This document shows, piece after piece, positions 15,297-23,055 of a DNA stretch of 48,018 nt. Position numbers and translations under genes: made by a program. How positions within the stretch are numbered: the stretch's first letter is position 1; the number at the start of each line of letters is the position of its first letter. Under the pieces are notes generated by a model. It saw only the letters and a program-made list of their open reading frames with translations. It ran no database searches and was not told the origin of the DNA. Source of the stretch: Candidatus Microgenomatus sp. (GTDB taxonomy: Bacteria; Patescibacteriota; Microgenomatia; UBA8517); NCBI GenBank assembly GCA_020724555.1, contig DYGT01000001.1, forward strand, positions 129,197 to 177,214. The letters run 5' to 3'.

Positions 15297-17057
15297 ATGT
15301 CAGATGCGGTTGAGGAAATAAAAAATAAGATTGATATTGTGGATATTATTGGGGCTCATGTAAACCTTAAAAAAGCCGGCTCCAATTACAAAGGCCTTTG
15401 CCCTTTTCATCAGGAAAAAACGCCATCGTTTATGGTCAGCCCCGAGCTTCAGATTTATAAATGTTTTGGCTGCGGTGAAGCCGGTGACGTCTTTACTTTT
15501 TTAGAAAAATACGAAGGCTTGGAATTTCGGGAAGCTTTGGAGATTTTAGCCGAAAAAGCAGGCGTTAAGCTGGAAAGGAGAAACATCGGCCAAAAGAGTA
15601 AAAAAGAACGCTCAATTGAAATCAATACATTGGCGGCGCGGCTTTATCACTATCTTTTGTTAAAACACTCAGCCGGCAGAGAAGCTTTGGAATATGCCAC
15701 TAAAATCCGCGGCCTTAAGTCGGCTACCTTAACCGCCTTTGAAATAGGCTTTGCGCCTGAGCGAAGCGGCATCTTAATTAAGCAGCTCAAAAAGAAAAAA
15801 GTTAGTGAAACTGAGCTGTTGGAGGCCGGCCTTGTTTATAAAACCCGTTATGGGCCGGTTGAGCGCTTCCGTGGTCGGCTGATTTTTCCTCTTAAAGACC
15901 ACCGCGGGAGGACACTGGCTTTGGCCGGACGGATACTGCCACAGTATGACAAGCCAAATATCGGAAAATACATTAATTCACCGGAAACTCCAAGTTATCA
16001 CAAAAGCGAAGTGGTTTACGGACTGGATATTGCCAAAAGCGAAATAAAAAAACTAAATCAAATAGTTATCGTTGAGGGTGAGCTTGACTTATTAACGCCT
16101 TGGCAAATTGGTGTAAGAAATATTGTTGCCATTAAAGGAACTGCTTTTACCGACAGTCAGATTAGGCTTTTGAGCCGTTTTAGTAAAAATTGGGTAATGG
16201 CACTGGACTCTGATTTTGCGGGAGATAAGGCTGCGGTTAGTGCAATACAGTTAGCTTTAAATATGGGGATATCGGTTAAAGTGGCCAGGCTTGGTAAATA
16301 TAAAGATCCGGATGATTTTGCCAAAGCCGAGCCTGAAAAATTTAAAAAAGCCATATTAAAAGCCCAAGACGCTTGGGATTTTTTGTTTGAACAAGTTTTC
16401 TCCCGCTATGACCTCAAAACCGGCTCGGGAAAAGCGGCGATTAGCCGTGAGGTAACTCCTTTGCTGTCGGCAATAGATGACTCTATCGTCCAGGATCATT
16501 ATGTCAAAAAAATTGCCACAAAGCTTGAAGTCAGCGAGGAGGCGGTCAGGCAAAAGTTGACAAACCCCAAAAAAGAAATTGCTAGTGAACTTGTTGATAT
16601 TGAAAAAGCGGAAGATGTGCGCCTAAGTTTGGAAAAACGGCTTATTTCGGTTTCCTTGCAAAAAAACCCAAGGTATTTGTTAGATGAAGAGGTTAGGAAA
16701 TTATTCATAAAACCCTTTACCAAAAAACTGCTTGCAAAATTGTCGTCGTTTTTAGCAAGTCAGGAATTTGACCCACAAGCTTTTTTGCGAAGCCTTCCGC
16801 CGGAGCTTGCCACCGGTTTTACCGAAATATATCTTCAAGAAGAAGAAGGGGAAGGAGGCAACAGAGCCCTTGATATTGAGCGTGAGCTTGCCAAAATTAC
16901 TTTACGGCTGAAAATTATGAATATCCACGAACAAATGGAGGCATTAACCCATAAAATGAAGCTGGCTGAAAAGAAAAAAGACGAGAGCCTTTTAATAAAA
17001 TACGAAGAAGAATTCGCCACTCTAAGTAAAAAGCGGTCCGAAATTGAGGGCACTTGA
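15297..17057 (+). CDS. dnaG: DNA primase DnaG
   Basis: A 586-residue primase that makes RNA primers at the replication fork. The N-terminal zinc domain has Cys35, His38, Cys56 and Cys59 (CPFH ... CFGCG). The RNA polymerase core follows, with the TOPRIM motifs VIVEGELDLL and ALDSDFAGDKAA near 255-310. The C-terminal helicase-interaction part (about 440-586) is poorly conserved, as usual. It lies before rpoD, echoing the classic macromolecular-synthesis order, although rpoD has its own promoter overlapping the dnaG stop. Confidence 0.95.
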   Translation: MSDAVEEIKNKIDIVDIIGAHVNLKKAGSNYKGLCPFHQEKTPSFMVSPELQIYKCFGCGEAGDVFTFLEKYEGLEFREALEILAEKAGVKLERRNIGQKSKKERSIEINTLAARLYHYLLLKHSAGREALEYATKIRGLKSATLTAFEIGFAPERSGILIKQLKKKKVSETELLEAGLVYKTRYGPVERFRGRLIFPLKDHRGRTLALAGRILPQYDKPNIGKYINSPETPSYHKSEVVYGLDIAKSEIKKLNQIVIVEGELDLLTPWQIGVRNIVAIKGTAFTDSQIRLLSRFSKNWVMALDSDFAGDKAAVSAIQLALNMGISVKVARLGKYKDPDDFAKAEPEKFKKAILKAQDAWDFLFEQVFSRYDLKTGSGKAAISREVTPLLSAIDDSIVQDHYVKKIATKLEVSEEAVRQKLTNPKKEIASELVDIEKAEDVRLSLEKRLISVSLQKNPRYLLDEEVRKLFIKPFTKKLLAKLSSFLASQEFDPQAFLRSLPPELATGFTEIYLQEEEGEGGNRALDIERELAKITLRLKIMNIHEQMEALTHKMKLAEKKKDESLLIKYEEEFATLSKKRSEIEGT

Positions 17058-17081
17058 TAGTTTTAAGTTTGTGTGTATAAT
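17054..17081 (+). promoter_or_regulatory. Strong promoter of rpoD
   Basis: TTGATA (17054-17059), a 16-nt spacer and TATAAT (17076-17081). The -35 overlaps the dnaG stop codon. Predicted start is near 17088, giving a leader of about 40 nt. Confidence 0.75.
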
Positions 17082-17094
17082 AAGTTAAATTGCG

Positions 17095-17118
17095 GCGAGT
17101 AAGGCTCGCAGCTTTTTT
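17095..17118 (+). terminator. Hairpin plus T-run in the rpoD leader (terminator or attenuator)
   Basis: GCGAG-TAAGG-CTCGC is followed two bases later by TTTTTT, then ATG 9 nt on. It lies downstream of the rpoD promoter, so it could attenuate rpoD as well as end dnaG transcripts. The stem is only 5 bp, so its strength is uncertain. Confidence 0.5.
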
Positions 17119-17127
17119 ATTGTCCCC

Positions 17128-18225
17128 ATGTTGCGCAAAGCTACCGAAGAACTAGTTAAAAAAGGGAAAAAGCAGGGTTTTTTGACGCAGGAAGATATTT
17201 TGCAAGTCTTTCCGGACGCAGAAAAGCGTTTGCCGGAATTGGACGAGTTTTATAGTGTTTTGTTGGCAAATAAAATTGACGTTTTTGAATCCGTTGCAAC
17301 CGAAGAAGAAGATATAGAGAAAAAACTCAGTATCGACCAGGAAATAGCCATCCTTGCCAAACTCGAAGGGCCCGAAACCACCGATCCTGTCCGGCAATAC
17401 TTAAGAGAAATTGGCCAATATCCACTTTTGACTGCGGAGGAAGAAATTGAACTTGCGAAAGGTTATGAAAGGGATCGCAAAGAGCGGGGCGAAACCACCA
17501 AAAGCCGCTACAAAGATAAGCTAATCGAAAGCAACCTCAGGCTTGTTGTGTCTATCGCAAAAAAATATATCGGCCGTGGACTTTCTCTTTTGGACTTGAT
17601 TCAGGAGGGAAACCAGGGCTTAATCCGGGCAGTTGAAAAGTATGACTGGCGAAGGGGGTTTAAGTTTAGCACCTATGCTACTTGGTGGATCCGCCAGGCC
17701 ATAACCCGGGCAATTGCTGACCAAGCTCGTACTATCCGCATTCCGGTGCATATGGTAGAAACCATTAACAAGCTCTACCGCATATCCCAGCGGCTCATGC
17801 AAGACTTGGGCCGGGAGCCCACACCTGAGGAAATCGGGGAAGAGCTGGGTATTTCAGCAGACCGGGTGCGCGAAATATTTAAAATTTCCCAGGAAGTTAC
17901 CAGTCTGGATACAAAAGTGGGCGAAGACGAAGACAGCACCCTTGGGGACTTTGTGGCAGATGAGACGCGTCCCTCGCCGGTGGACGCAGCCAGCAAACAA
18001 TTGTTAAAAGACCATTTAGATGAGGTATTACACACCTTGACGGAACGCGAGGCTAAAGTGTTAACTCTTCGTTTTGGCCTTGACGGTGGGCAACCAAAGA
18101 CACTTGAAGAAGTAGGAAAAGTATTTGGCGTGACCCGCGAGCGCATCCGTCAAATTGAAGCTAAAGCTCTTCGTAAACTAAAGCACCCAAGCCGCCGCAA
18201 AAAACTTCAGGATTATTTAGAATAA
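17128..18225 (+). CDS. rpoD: RNA polymerase primary sigma factor (sigma-70)
   Basis: A 365-residue sigma factor, short for a housekeeping sigma because the long non-conserved insert is missing. A region 1.1-like N-terminus is followed by region 1.2 ([17 protein letters not shown]), region 2 ([46 protein letters not shown]), region 3, and region 4 with the helix-turn-helix [20 protein letters not shown]. It directs RNA polymerase to TTGACA/TATAAT promoters, in line with the many TATAAT boxes here. It has its own promoter and a hairpin leader. It ends head-to-head with the convergent membrane gene, with no gap. Confidence 0.95.
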   Translation: MLRKATEELVKKGKKQGFLTQEDILQVFPDAEKRLPELDEFYSVLLANKIDVFESVATEEEDIEKKLSIDQEIAILAKLEGPETTDPVRQYLREIGQYPLLTAEEEIELAKGYERDRKERGETTKSRYKDKLIESNLRLVVSIAKKYIGRGLSLLDLIQEGNQGLIRAVEKYDWRRGFKFSTYATWWIRQAITRAIADQARTIRIPVHMVETINKLYRISQRLMQDLGREPTPEEIGEELGISADRVREIFKISQEVTSLDTKVGEDEDSTLGDFVADETRPSPVDAASKQLLKDHLDEVLHTLTEREAKVLTLRFGLDGGQPKTLEEVGKVFGVTRERIRQIEAKALRKLKHPSRRKKLQDYLE

Positions 18226-19554
18226 TCATTTTATAAACCAGTAAAGAAGCAGGTGATAAATGGTCACCAAAAAAACCACGAGGATAGAAATATTTTTTTG
18301 CTTTTCTACGTTTAGACTTGCAAGGGCTACAATGGGTGTCAGATACCAGCTCAAAACCAGGCTCAATTTGGTTAAAATAAAAACGCTATAAACCGCAAAA
18401 CAGGCAAAGATGAGTTTTTGAAAAGAATATTTATTAACCAAAAACCATATTCCGGTTAATCCCCCTATTAATAAAAAGATAAAATTGTTGAGTTTAAAGG
18501 CTTGTGTGTAGCTTACAACTTGATCCAAAAGCCAGATGCCCAAGGAAGGGCTTATTGTTTGGCCGTGATAAAAATTCAAAAGAAACGAAAACGTTTCTCT
18601 TCCTTGCCAAAAAGGATAATAAAATACTGCCGCAATCCCCAAGCAGAAAGCGCCGATTAATATAGATTTATAAAAGAATTGGTTTAAACTTAATTTTTGT
18701 TTAAAAAGGGTAAAAACATAAAACGGCACAAACACGGTTGTAGTGCCTTTAATAAGGATAGACAAAACCAGAAATATAAAAGAAAAAAAGATGCGTTTAT
18801 GTTTTAAAGCCAGCGCCGAAAGCAGAAGCAAAAATATTAGCAAAGATTCATTGTGGGCGTTTGCAGCAAGCTCATAAACCACCAAAGGATTCCAGCTGTA
18901 TAAAAACAGTGCTTTTGCGGACTTCGTGATTTTATAGATTAAATAGCCGTTTACAAGATTCGCGCCAATCAGAAGTGTTTTAAAAAGGATAAATGTTAGT
19001 GGGTAATGGTTCAGGCCGATTGTGTTAATAAAACTGCTGATAAATAAAAACATGGGGCCGTAGAGCGTGGGTTTGCCAGACCAATAGTTACTAATGATAG
19101 GGTAAAGCGGATCGCCCCAATATTGGCTGTAAGTATCAATGTAGGGGTTTGCTCCTTGGTTTACAACCCGGCCAATTGCTATATAGGAGTGTAAATCATT
19201 GGATGTAAAAAAGGGCACAAAAATAAACCCTACCTGAAACAGCACGGAGAATAGAAAAATTGTTTTTAAATTAGCGGACGTAAATTTTGCTTTAAAAAGT
19301 ACTAAAAAATAAATTAGATATAAAATTACAAGAAGTGTAATAACAAGATTCAGGTGTATTTGTGTGTGTAAATTAAGTTCACCAAAATGCCACTTTAGAA
19401 GATAGAAGGAAATATAAAGCAGTTCTGTTGCCAGACCGGCAATAACAAACGGATTTTTTGCAAATTTACTCGCGGCAGCAATCGATGGCTTTTTGTACGA
19501 GTTCGCCCATTTTGTCAAAAACGGAAAGCGATTGTTTCTTTTTGCCTTTTTCAT
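18226..19554 (-). CDS. GT-C mannosyltransferase-like membrane protein
   Basis: A 442-residue protein with about eleven membrane helices. The loop FTSNDLHSYIAIGRVVNQGA followed by NPY matches polyprenyl-phosphomannose-dependent alpha-1,6-mannosyltransferases, where the Asp is catalytic; this is known for the family and inferred here. It probably extends a surface glycan or lipoglycan. The ATG at 19554 lies 89 nt inside the upstream redox-cassette gene; I see no later ATG/GTG/TTG before the first helix, so I keep it. The long overlap ties it to the redox cassette as one operon. Confidence 0.7.
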   Translation of the reverse strand: MKKAKRNNRFPFLTKWANSYKKPSIAAASKFAKNPFVIAGLATELLYISFYLLKWHFGELNLHTQIHLNLVITLLVILYLIYFLVLFKAKFTSANLKTIFLFSVLFQVGFIFVPFFTSNDLHSYIAIGRVVNQGANPYIDTYSQYWGDPLYPIISNYWSGKPTLYGPMFLFISSFINTIGLNHYPLTFILFKTLLIGANLVNGYLIYKITKSAKALFLYSWNPLVVYELAANAHNESLLIFLLLLSALALKHKRIFFSFIFLVLSILIKGTTTVFVPFYVFTLFKQKLSLNQFFYKSILIGAFCLGIAAVFYYPFWQGRETFSFLLNFYHGQTISPSLGIWLLDQVVSYTQAFKLNNFIFLLIGGLTGIWFLVNKYSFQKLIFACFAVYSVFILTKLSLVLSWYLTPIVALASLNVEKQKNISILVVFLVTIYHLLLYWFIK

Positions 19555-20014
19555 CGATTAAATCAATTTTATCGCTTTTGCTTTTAATATTTAAAGCGTC
19601 TTTGGTGTCAACCACATTTAGATTTATGGCCCAAAAGAGGCTATAGAGTTTGTAAGCTTTTTCAAACAAATCCCAGGCCTCGCCTTTATTACCCTTTTTA
19701 AGCTCTTTGGTGCCCACTTCCATTACCCTCATGCTGGCGGCAAGTAAGTGCTTACTGATGCACCACACCTCACCTTCATAGTCTTTGATAATATTTTTCA
19801 AAAGTTCGGTGCGCATGAGCCTCACTTCATTTAAAAGATCCAGATATTTTTGGTTTTTCGTTTTTTGGGCGGTGAAAAATAGATGCTCCTCAATTGAAAT
19901 AAGGTTCATAATACCGATAGATAAATCTTCGCCGCTGCTAAGGTCAAGATCCTTTTGTTGCGTTACTTTTTCCACCTTATCTAAAAGTGTTTGGATGTCT
20001 TTTTTGTTGGCCAT
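19466..20014 (-). CDS. Redox-cassette cytosolic helical protein with Cys-Cys tail (core copy)
   Basis: A 182-residue, almost wholly helical protein with no signal peptide or membrane segment. Notable residues are Cys85 in GEVWCISKHLLAAS and vicinal Cys179-Cys180 two residues from the end (AIDCCRE). The island copy at 39535 keeps all three cysteines and the blocks DLSIGIMNLIS and KDYEGEVWCISKHLLAASMR. I know no named family. The conserved thiols and the invariable third position after two thiol-redox membrane proteins suggest a cytosolic thiol or metal-binding partner. Its start abuts the stop of the upstream gene. Confidence 0.75.
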   Translation of the reverse strand: MANKKDIQTLLDKVEKVTQQKDLDLSSGEDLSIGIMNLISIEEHLFFTAQKTKNQKYLDLLNEVRLMRTELLKNIIKDYEGEVWCISKHLLAASMRVMEVGTKELKKGNKGEAWDLFEKAYKLYSLFWAINLNVVDTKDALNIKSKSDKIDLIDEKGKKKQSLSVFDKMGELVQKAIDCCRE

Positions 20015-20545
20015 TTAGATATTTAGATTTAAGCTTGTAAGCAAAAACATTATAACGCTTGCAGTCAAAAGAAAAGCTACGGGTAGAATTACTTTTTGAA
20101 AATCAATAAGCTGCCTTCCTTTGCTTTGCCTGATTTTTTTATCAGCAGCAATACCCAGATAAAAAGTAAATATGCCCAAGATAATGCCAAAAAGGAGTTT
20201 GTCGATTCCTAAAATGGTATTGTTGGGGTGCCCCATTACACCGCCAAGCTTGAGAGGAATGATGGTTAAGATAAACCAGACGATCATGGAAATAATTGAG
20301 CCGTAAGGTATATTTATATTTTTTTTCTTAAGCCAATTGGCGCTCCAAAGCGCGAGAGCCATAATTAGCCCGCCAAACCAGATGCCACTTGCGGCATCAT
20401 CTATGCCCAAGTAGCGCGAAAGGCCCAGCCCGGCGCCGACAGCAACGGTACACACGGGGCAGACAGCTTTTGCTGGAGCTAAATTTATAAAATAAAAAGA
20501 AATTAAAGTAATTCCAAAAACAAAAAATTTAATTATTTTCTTCAT
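20015..20545 (-). CDS. Redox-cassette membrane protein with CPVC motif (core copy)
   Basis: A 176-residue protein. An N-terminal signal or helix (about 5-25) ends at a CPVC motif (Cys29, Cys32) within AVCPVCTVAVGAGLGLSRYL, and about four further membrane helices follow. The CxxC would sit at the outer membrane surface and could exchange disulfides with the CPHC protein encoded just upstream. The topology recalls small disulfide-relay membrane proteins, but VKOR and DsbB signatures are not evident. The island copy at 39012 has the same layout. It overlaps the upstream gene by 17 nt. Confidence 0.75.
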   Translation of the reverse strand: MKKIIKFFVFGITLISFYFINLAPAKAVCPVCTVAVGAGLGLSRYLGIDDAASGIWFGGLIMALALWSANWLKKKNINIPYGSIISMIVWFILTIIPLKLGGVMGHPNNTILGIDKLLFGIILGIFTFYLGIAADKKIRQSKGRQLIDFQKVILPVAFLLTASVIMFLLTSLNLNI

Positions 20546-20930
20546 CGGAGTACAAAGTGTTTAAGTAATCAATAATGGGTTGGTCGCCAACGATACATTC
20601 TCCCTGGGGGGTAAACACCAAGGGCACGCCGATTTGTGTTGCTGGGATGTTACAAGATAGCGCGCGGGCCTGCAGGCGGCTGGCGTTTTCGGGGTTTGCG
20701 GTTTCATATTTGTCCAAAGCAAATTCTTCCGTATGCTCCCATCCTTCCATAAATTCATTGACAACTGCGCAATGAGGGCAAGTGGTGCTCCAGTAGTATT
20801 CATGATTTTGGGGTAGTGGCAGGTCGGACACTTCCTGTTGTTTATCACCCGAAAATAGAAATAAACCGGCAATTACTACTATAACTATGCCGACGATAAA
20901 CCCCAAAATGGCTTTATTCATATCACTCAT
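20529..20930 (-). CDS. Redox-cassette anchored thioredoxin-fold protein, CPHC (core copy)
   Basis: A 133-residue protein from the ATG at 20928-20930; a longer frame exists but would overlap the divergent LCP gene and adds no conserved residues. One N-terminal membrane anchor (about 7-27) is followed by a thioredoxin-like domain with STTCPHC (Cys51, Cys54), a second cysteine pair near ALSCNI and GECIVG, and the cis-proline-type GVPLVFTPQGE loop. It probably acts as an extracytoplasmic oxidoreductase. It is the first gene of the cassette; the paralog at 38548 shares the SCxxxxxxIGVPxxFTPxGxC pattern. Confidence 0.8.
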   Translation of the reverse strand: MSDMNKAILGFIVGIVIVVIAGLFLFSGDKQQEVSDLPLPQNHEYYWSTTCPHCAVVNEFMEGWEHTEEFALDKYETANPENASRLQARALSCNIPATQIGVPLVFTPQGECIVGDQPIIDYLNTLYSDEENN

Positions 20931-20951
20931 ACTACTGATATTTATTAGCGG

Positions 20952-20978
20952 TTGCAAGAGCAAATTATGTTGTACAAT
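20952..20978 (+). promoter_or_regulatory. Promoter of the LCP gene
   Basis: TTGCAA, a short 15-nt spacer and TACAAT. The ATG at 20986 lies 7 nt after the -10 box, so a leaderless mRNA is expected. The region also serves the divergent redox cassette. Confidence 0.5.
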
Positions 20979-20985
20979 CAGTGAG

Positions 20986-22122
20986 ATGGTGTTTAAAAAT
21001 ATCACATTAATTGAAAAATCCAAATTAATATTAATAGCCGCTACCGGTCTTTTGGTTTTGGCCATCTCGGCTTTGGCCACCGTTTTTTTGTTTAATATAA
21101 GTTATTCAGAAGAGCCCGAAACCATGGAATATAGTAGCCAAGATGTACAAAAATATACCGCAGAGATTGAAGCCCGCACTGATCCCAGCTTTAATGTGCT
21201 TCTTTTGGGTTATGGTGGAGCTGATCATGACGGAAGTTTTTTAACGGATGCAATCAAGCTTGTTAATATAGACCCTGTCACAAAAGACGTGACCGTGATT
21301 TCGATCCCGCGTGATTTATGGGTGGAAATACCGGTGCGTTCCGATATGGGGGAATATCAAAAAATAAACGCCGCCTATGCCATTGGTATGGACGACAATT
21401 ATCCGTTAAAGCAAACTCAGTACAGGGGAGTAGAGGGCGCGCAAAAGCTGGTGGGAGATGTGGTGGAGGCGATAACGGGCAAAAAGGTGGATGGGGTGAT
21501 TGCCGTGGATTTTGCCGGACTTATTGATACTGTGGACGCTTTGGGCGGGATTGAGGTAAATGTGCCGGTTACTTTTGACGACTATTTTTATCCCATTAAA
21601 GGTGAGGAAAATAATATTTGTGGCAAAAGTCCGGAGGAAATGGAGCGTATCCACGCGCTTTACAGTGGTTTTGAGCTTGAGAAACAGTTTGAGTGCCGCT
21701 ATGAACACCTCCATTTTGACGCCGGTATAAACCATATGGATGGGCAGACTGTCCTTAAATTCGTGCGCTCGCGCCATTCCAATGAACATGGTGGAGATTT
21801 TGCCCGTGCCCAAAGGCAGATGGCGGTTTTGTCTGCCATTAAAGAAAAAGTTTTATCGCTTGGGGCTTTTGATAATGTGCCAGGTTTTATCAAAAATTAC
21901 ACAAGATCGGTGACTACTAATTTAAAAGCAGAGGCTATAATTGCCTTTTTAGCTAAGTTTCCTGAGACAGGCGGTTACAGCACAAAAAGTATCACCTTGT
22001 CAGACGAAAACGTTTTGACTAATGCTACAAGTCCAGAGGGAGCTTATATACTTGAGCCCCGAGCAGGTCAAGGTAATTTCACTGACGTAAAGGCGTATAT
22101 AAATGCGGAGCTCGAAAAATAA
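20986..22122 (+). CDS. LytR-CpsA-Psr (LCP) family glycopolymer ligase
   Basis: A 378-residue protein from the ATG at 20986 (MVFKNITLIEKSKL); a longer frame exists but crosses the promoter. One membrane helix (about 14-37) is followed by an extracellular LCP domain: FNVLLLGYGG, TDAIKLVNIDPVTKDVTVIS, IPRDLWVEI, KINAAYAIG, and FVRSRHSNEHGGDFARAQRQ. The Arg and Asp residues in these blocks bind the pyrophosphate lipid carrier in known members, which attach teichoic-acid-like or other glycopolymers to peptidoglycan. It fits the nearby GT-C glycosyltransferases as a surface-glycan assembly set. Confidence 0.9.
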   Translation: MVFKNITLIEKSKLILIAATGLLVLAISALATVFLFNISYSEEPETMEYSSQDVQKYTAEIEARTDPSFNVLLLGYGGADHDGSFLTDAIKLVNIDPVTKDVTVISIPRDLWVEIPVRSDMGEYQKINAAYAIGMDDNYPLKQTQYRGVEGAQKLVGDVVEAITGKKVDGVIAVDFAGLIDTVDALGGIEVNVPVTFDDYFYPIKGEENNICGKSPEEMERIHALYSGFELEKQFECRYEHLHFDAGINHMDGQTVLKFVRSRHSNEHGGDFARAQRQMAVLSAIKEKVLSLGAFDNVPGFIKNYTRSVTTNLKAEAIIAFLAKFPETGGYSTKSITLSDENVLTNATSPEGAYILEPRAGQGNFTDVKAYINAELEK

Positions 22123-22205
22123 ACTCATGGGCTAAATTTAGCTAGAAACAGCCGAATTTAAATGATATAATCTTCTCGCACATTTTAAACACATTCCCCG
22201 GTAGC

Positions 22206-22225
22206 CCTGCCTGCCGGCAGGCAGG
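22206..22225. repeat. GCCGGC-centred palindromic repeat
   Basis: A third copy of CCTGCCTGCCGGCAGGCAGG. It lies inside a larger imperfect hairpin, since GGTAG (22199-22203) and CGGTAGGG flank it, just before the GIY-YIG pseudogene promoter. Confidence 0.8.
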
Positions 22226-22251
22226 TCAACGGTAGGGCGATATAATATGTT

Positions 22252-22492
22252 ATGTATTATGTCTATGTTTTAAAAAATTCAAACGTGTTTTGTATAAGGG
22301 TTTGACTAATAACATGAATCGACGGTTTGATGAACATAATAAAAACAAAAATATTGGCACGCGCGGTAAGGTCCTTGGAGGTTGATATATAGTGAAAAAT
22401 ATGTGAGCAGAAGTAAGGCTCGGGCAAGAGAAAAGTATTTTAAATCTGGTTCGGGCAGAGAACATTTAAAACAAATCATTGATCCCCGGTAA
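22252..22492 (+). pseudogene. GIY-YIG nuclease-like gene, frameshifted
   Basis: Three frames together rebuild a small GIY-YIG protein: MYYVYVLKNSNV in frame 1, then YKGLTNNMNRRFDEHN with GTRGKVLGG in a second frame, then KYFKSGSGREHLKQIID in a third. Two frameshifts and internal stops make it a pseudogene. The tail runs into the first bases of tRNA-Asn. A TATAAT box (22241-22246) lies 5 nt before its ATG. An intact relative is at 46782, also next to a tRNA-Asn-derived sequence. Confidence 0.75.
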
Positions 22493-22557
22493 CTCAGCGG
22501 TAGAGTGCTCGCCTGTTAAGCGAAGAGTCGTAGGTTCGAATCCTACCCGGGGAGCCA
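22483..22557 (+). tRNA. tRNA-Asn (GTT)
   Basis: A 72-nt cloverleaf plus encoded CCA (22555-22557). The acceptor is TCCCCGG/CCGGGGA, the T-loop is GGTTCGAATCC and the anticodon loop CTGTTAA gives GTT. Its 3' end also encodes, on the other strand, the last codons of a serine-recombinase remnant, and a degenerate copy lies at 47065-47089. It is therefore a likely integration site. Confidence 0.95.
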
Positions 22558-22855
22558 GGCTTGACGAGAGGCGTAAAAAGCTATTTTGTCAAACGGTTTT
22601 TGCCAGATAAATCGGACTTTTCTGCCCTTTAGCTCCAAGTTCTGAAGTGTCATCTTCAAAAGTAATCGTTTTTCGTGGACTTCAGAACTCTCAAATAATT
22701 TACCAGCGTTAGAAGCCAGTTTTAATAGGTATTCTGAGGTCAAATAGTATTCCTCATCGGCATAATTTAGTTTGCCGATTTTCTCTGTAATTTCTTTCTG
22801 CTTTGCCCGATACTCTTTTCGCTTTTCCTCATACTTGTCCTTAGTAATCCTACAT
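22543..22855 (-). pseudogene. Serine recombinase/integrase, C-terminal fragment
   Basis: An open frame of about 104 codons encodes the C-terminal helical part of a large serine recombinase: RITKDKYEEKRKEYRAKQKE, then EEYYLTSEYLLKLASNAGKL, FESSEVHEKRLLLKMTLQNL and a final SRQAWLPG. The catalytic resolvase and zinc-ribbon domains are missing, so it is a remnant. The last codons (AWLPG-stop) are the reverse complement of the tRNA-Asn acceptor end, as expected for an integrase whose gene abuts its own attachment site. At its 5' side it is joined to an unrelated HTH fragment. Confidence 0.75.
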
Positions 22856-22925
22856 GCACATTTAGAATTTCTGCTGCCTGTTTTATGGTTAAGAGCTTGG
22901 GTAATTCGTCTTTATTCTTCGGCAT
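22851..22925 (-). pseudogene. MerR/excisionase-type HTH, N-terminal fragment
   Basis: MPKNKDELPKLLTIKQAAEI followed by LNVHV matches the first half of the intact 61-residue HTH protein at 36714 (LPKLLTIKQASEILNVHV). The similarity stops there and the sequence continues, out of frame, as the recombinase fragment. It is a deletion junction. Confidence 0.65.
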
Positions 22926-22963
22926 ACTTCTACAAAATTATACAAATTCTCCAAGCAAAATGC

Positions 22964-22969
22964 TATAAT
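22964..22969 (+). promoter_or_regulatory. -10 box upstream of the secreted nuclease
   Basis: TATAAT. Transcription would start near 22976, about 14 nt before an in-frame ATA codon at 22990 and 80 nt before the first conventional start (TTG, 23056). Confidence 0.45.
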
Positions 22970-23055
22970 CTCAGCAGAAGTTTTCTTTTATAAAGAAAGT
23001 CCCTGGTTTTCGATCTGGCAGGTGGTGGAAGGCTCTAATTGCCTCTGGTTTCTAC

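Noticed and set aside
20015-20545. Vitamin K epoxide reductase (VKOR) assignment for the CPVC membrane proteins
   Set aside because: The CxxC follows the first helix rather than lying in the last one, and the loop cysteines and Ser/Trp pattern of VKOR are not seen.
21406-21813. A 135-residue minus-strand open frame inside the LCP gene
   Set aside because: It is antisense to a well-conserved LCP domain and has no family features.
22543-22743. A separate 66-residue minus-strand gene
   Set aside because: The same frame extends upstream and is recognisable as a recombinase C-terminus; it is a fragment, not a small gene.
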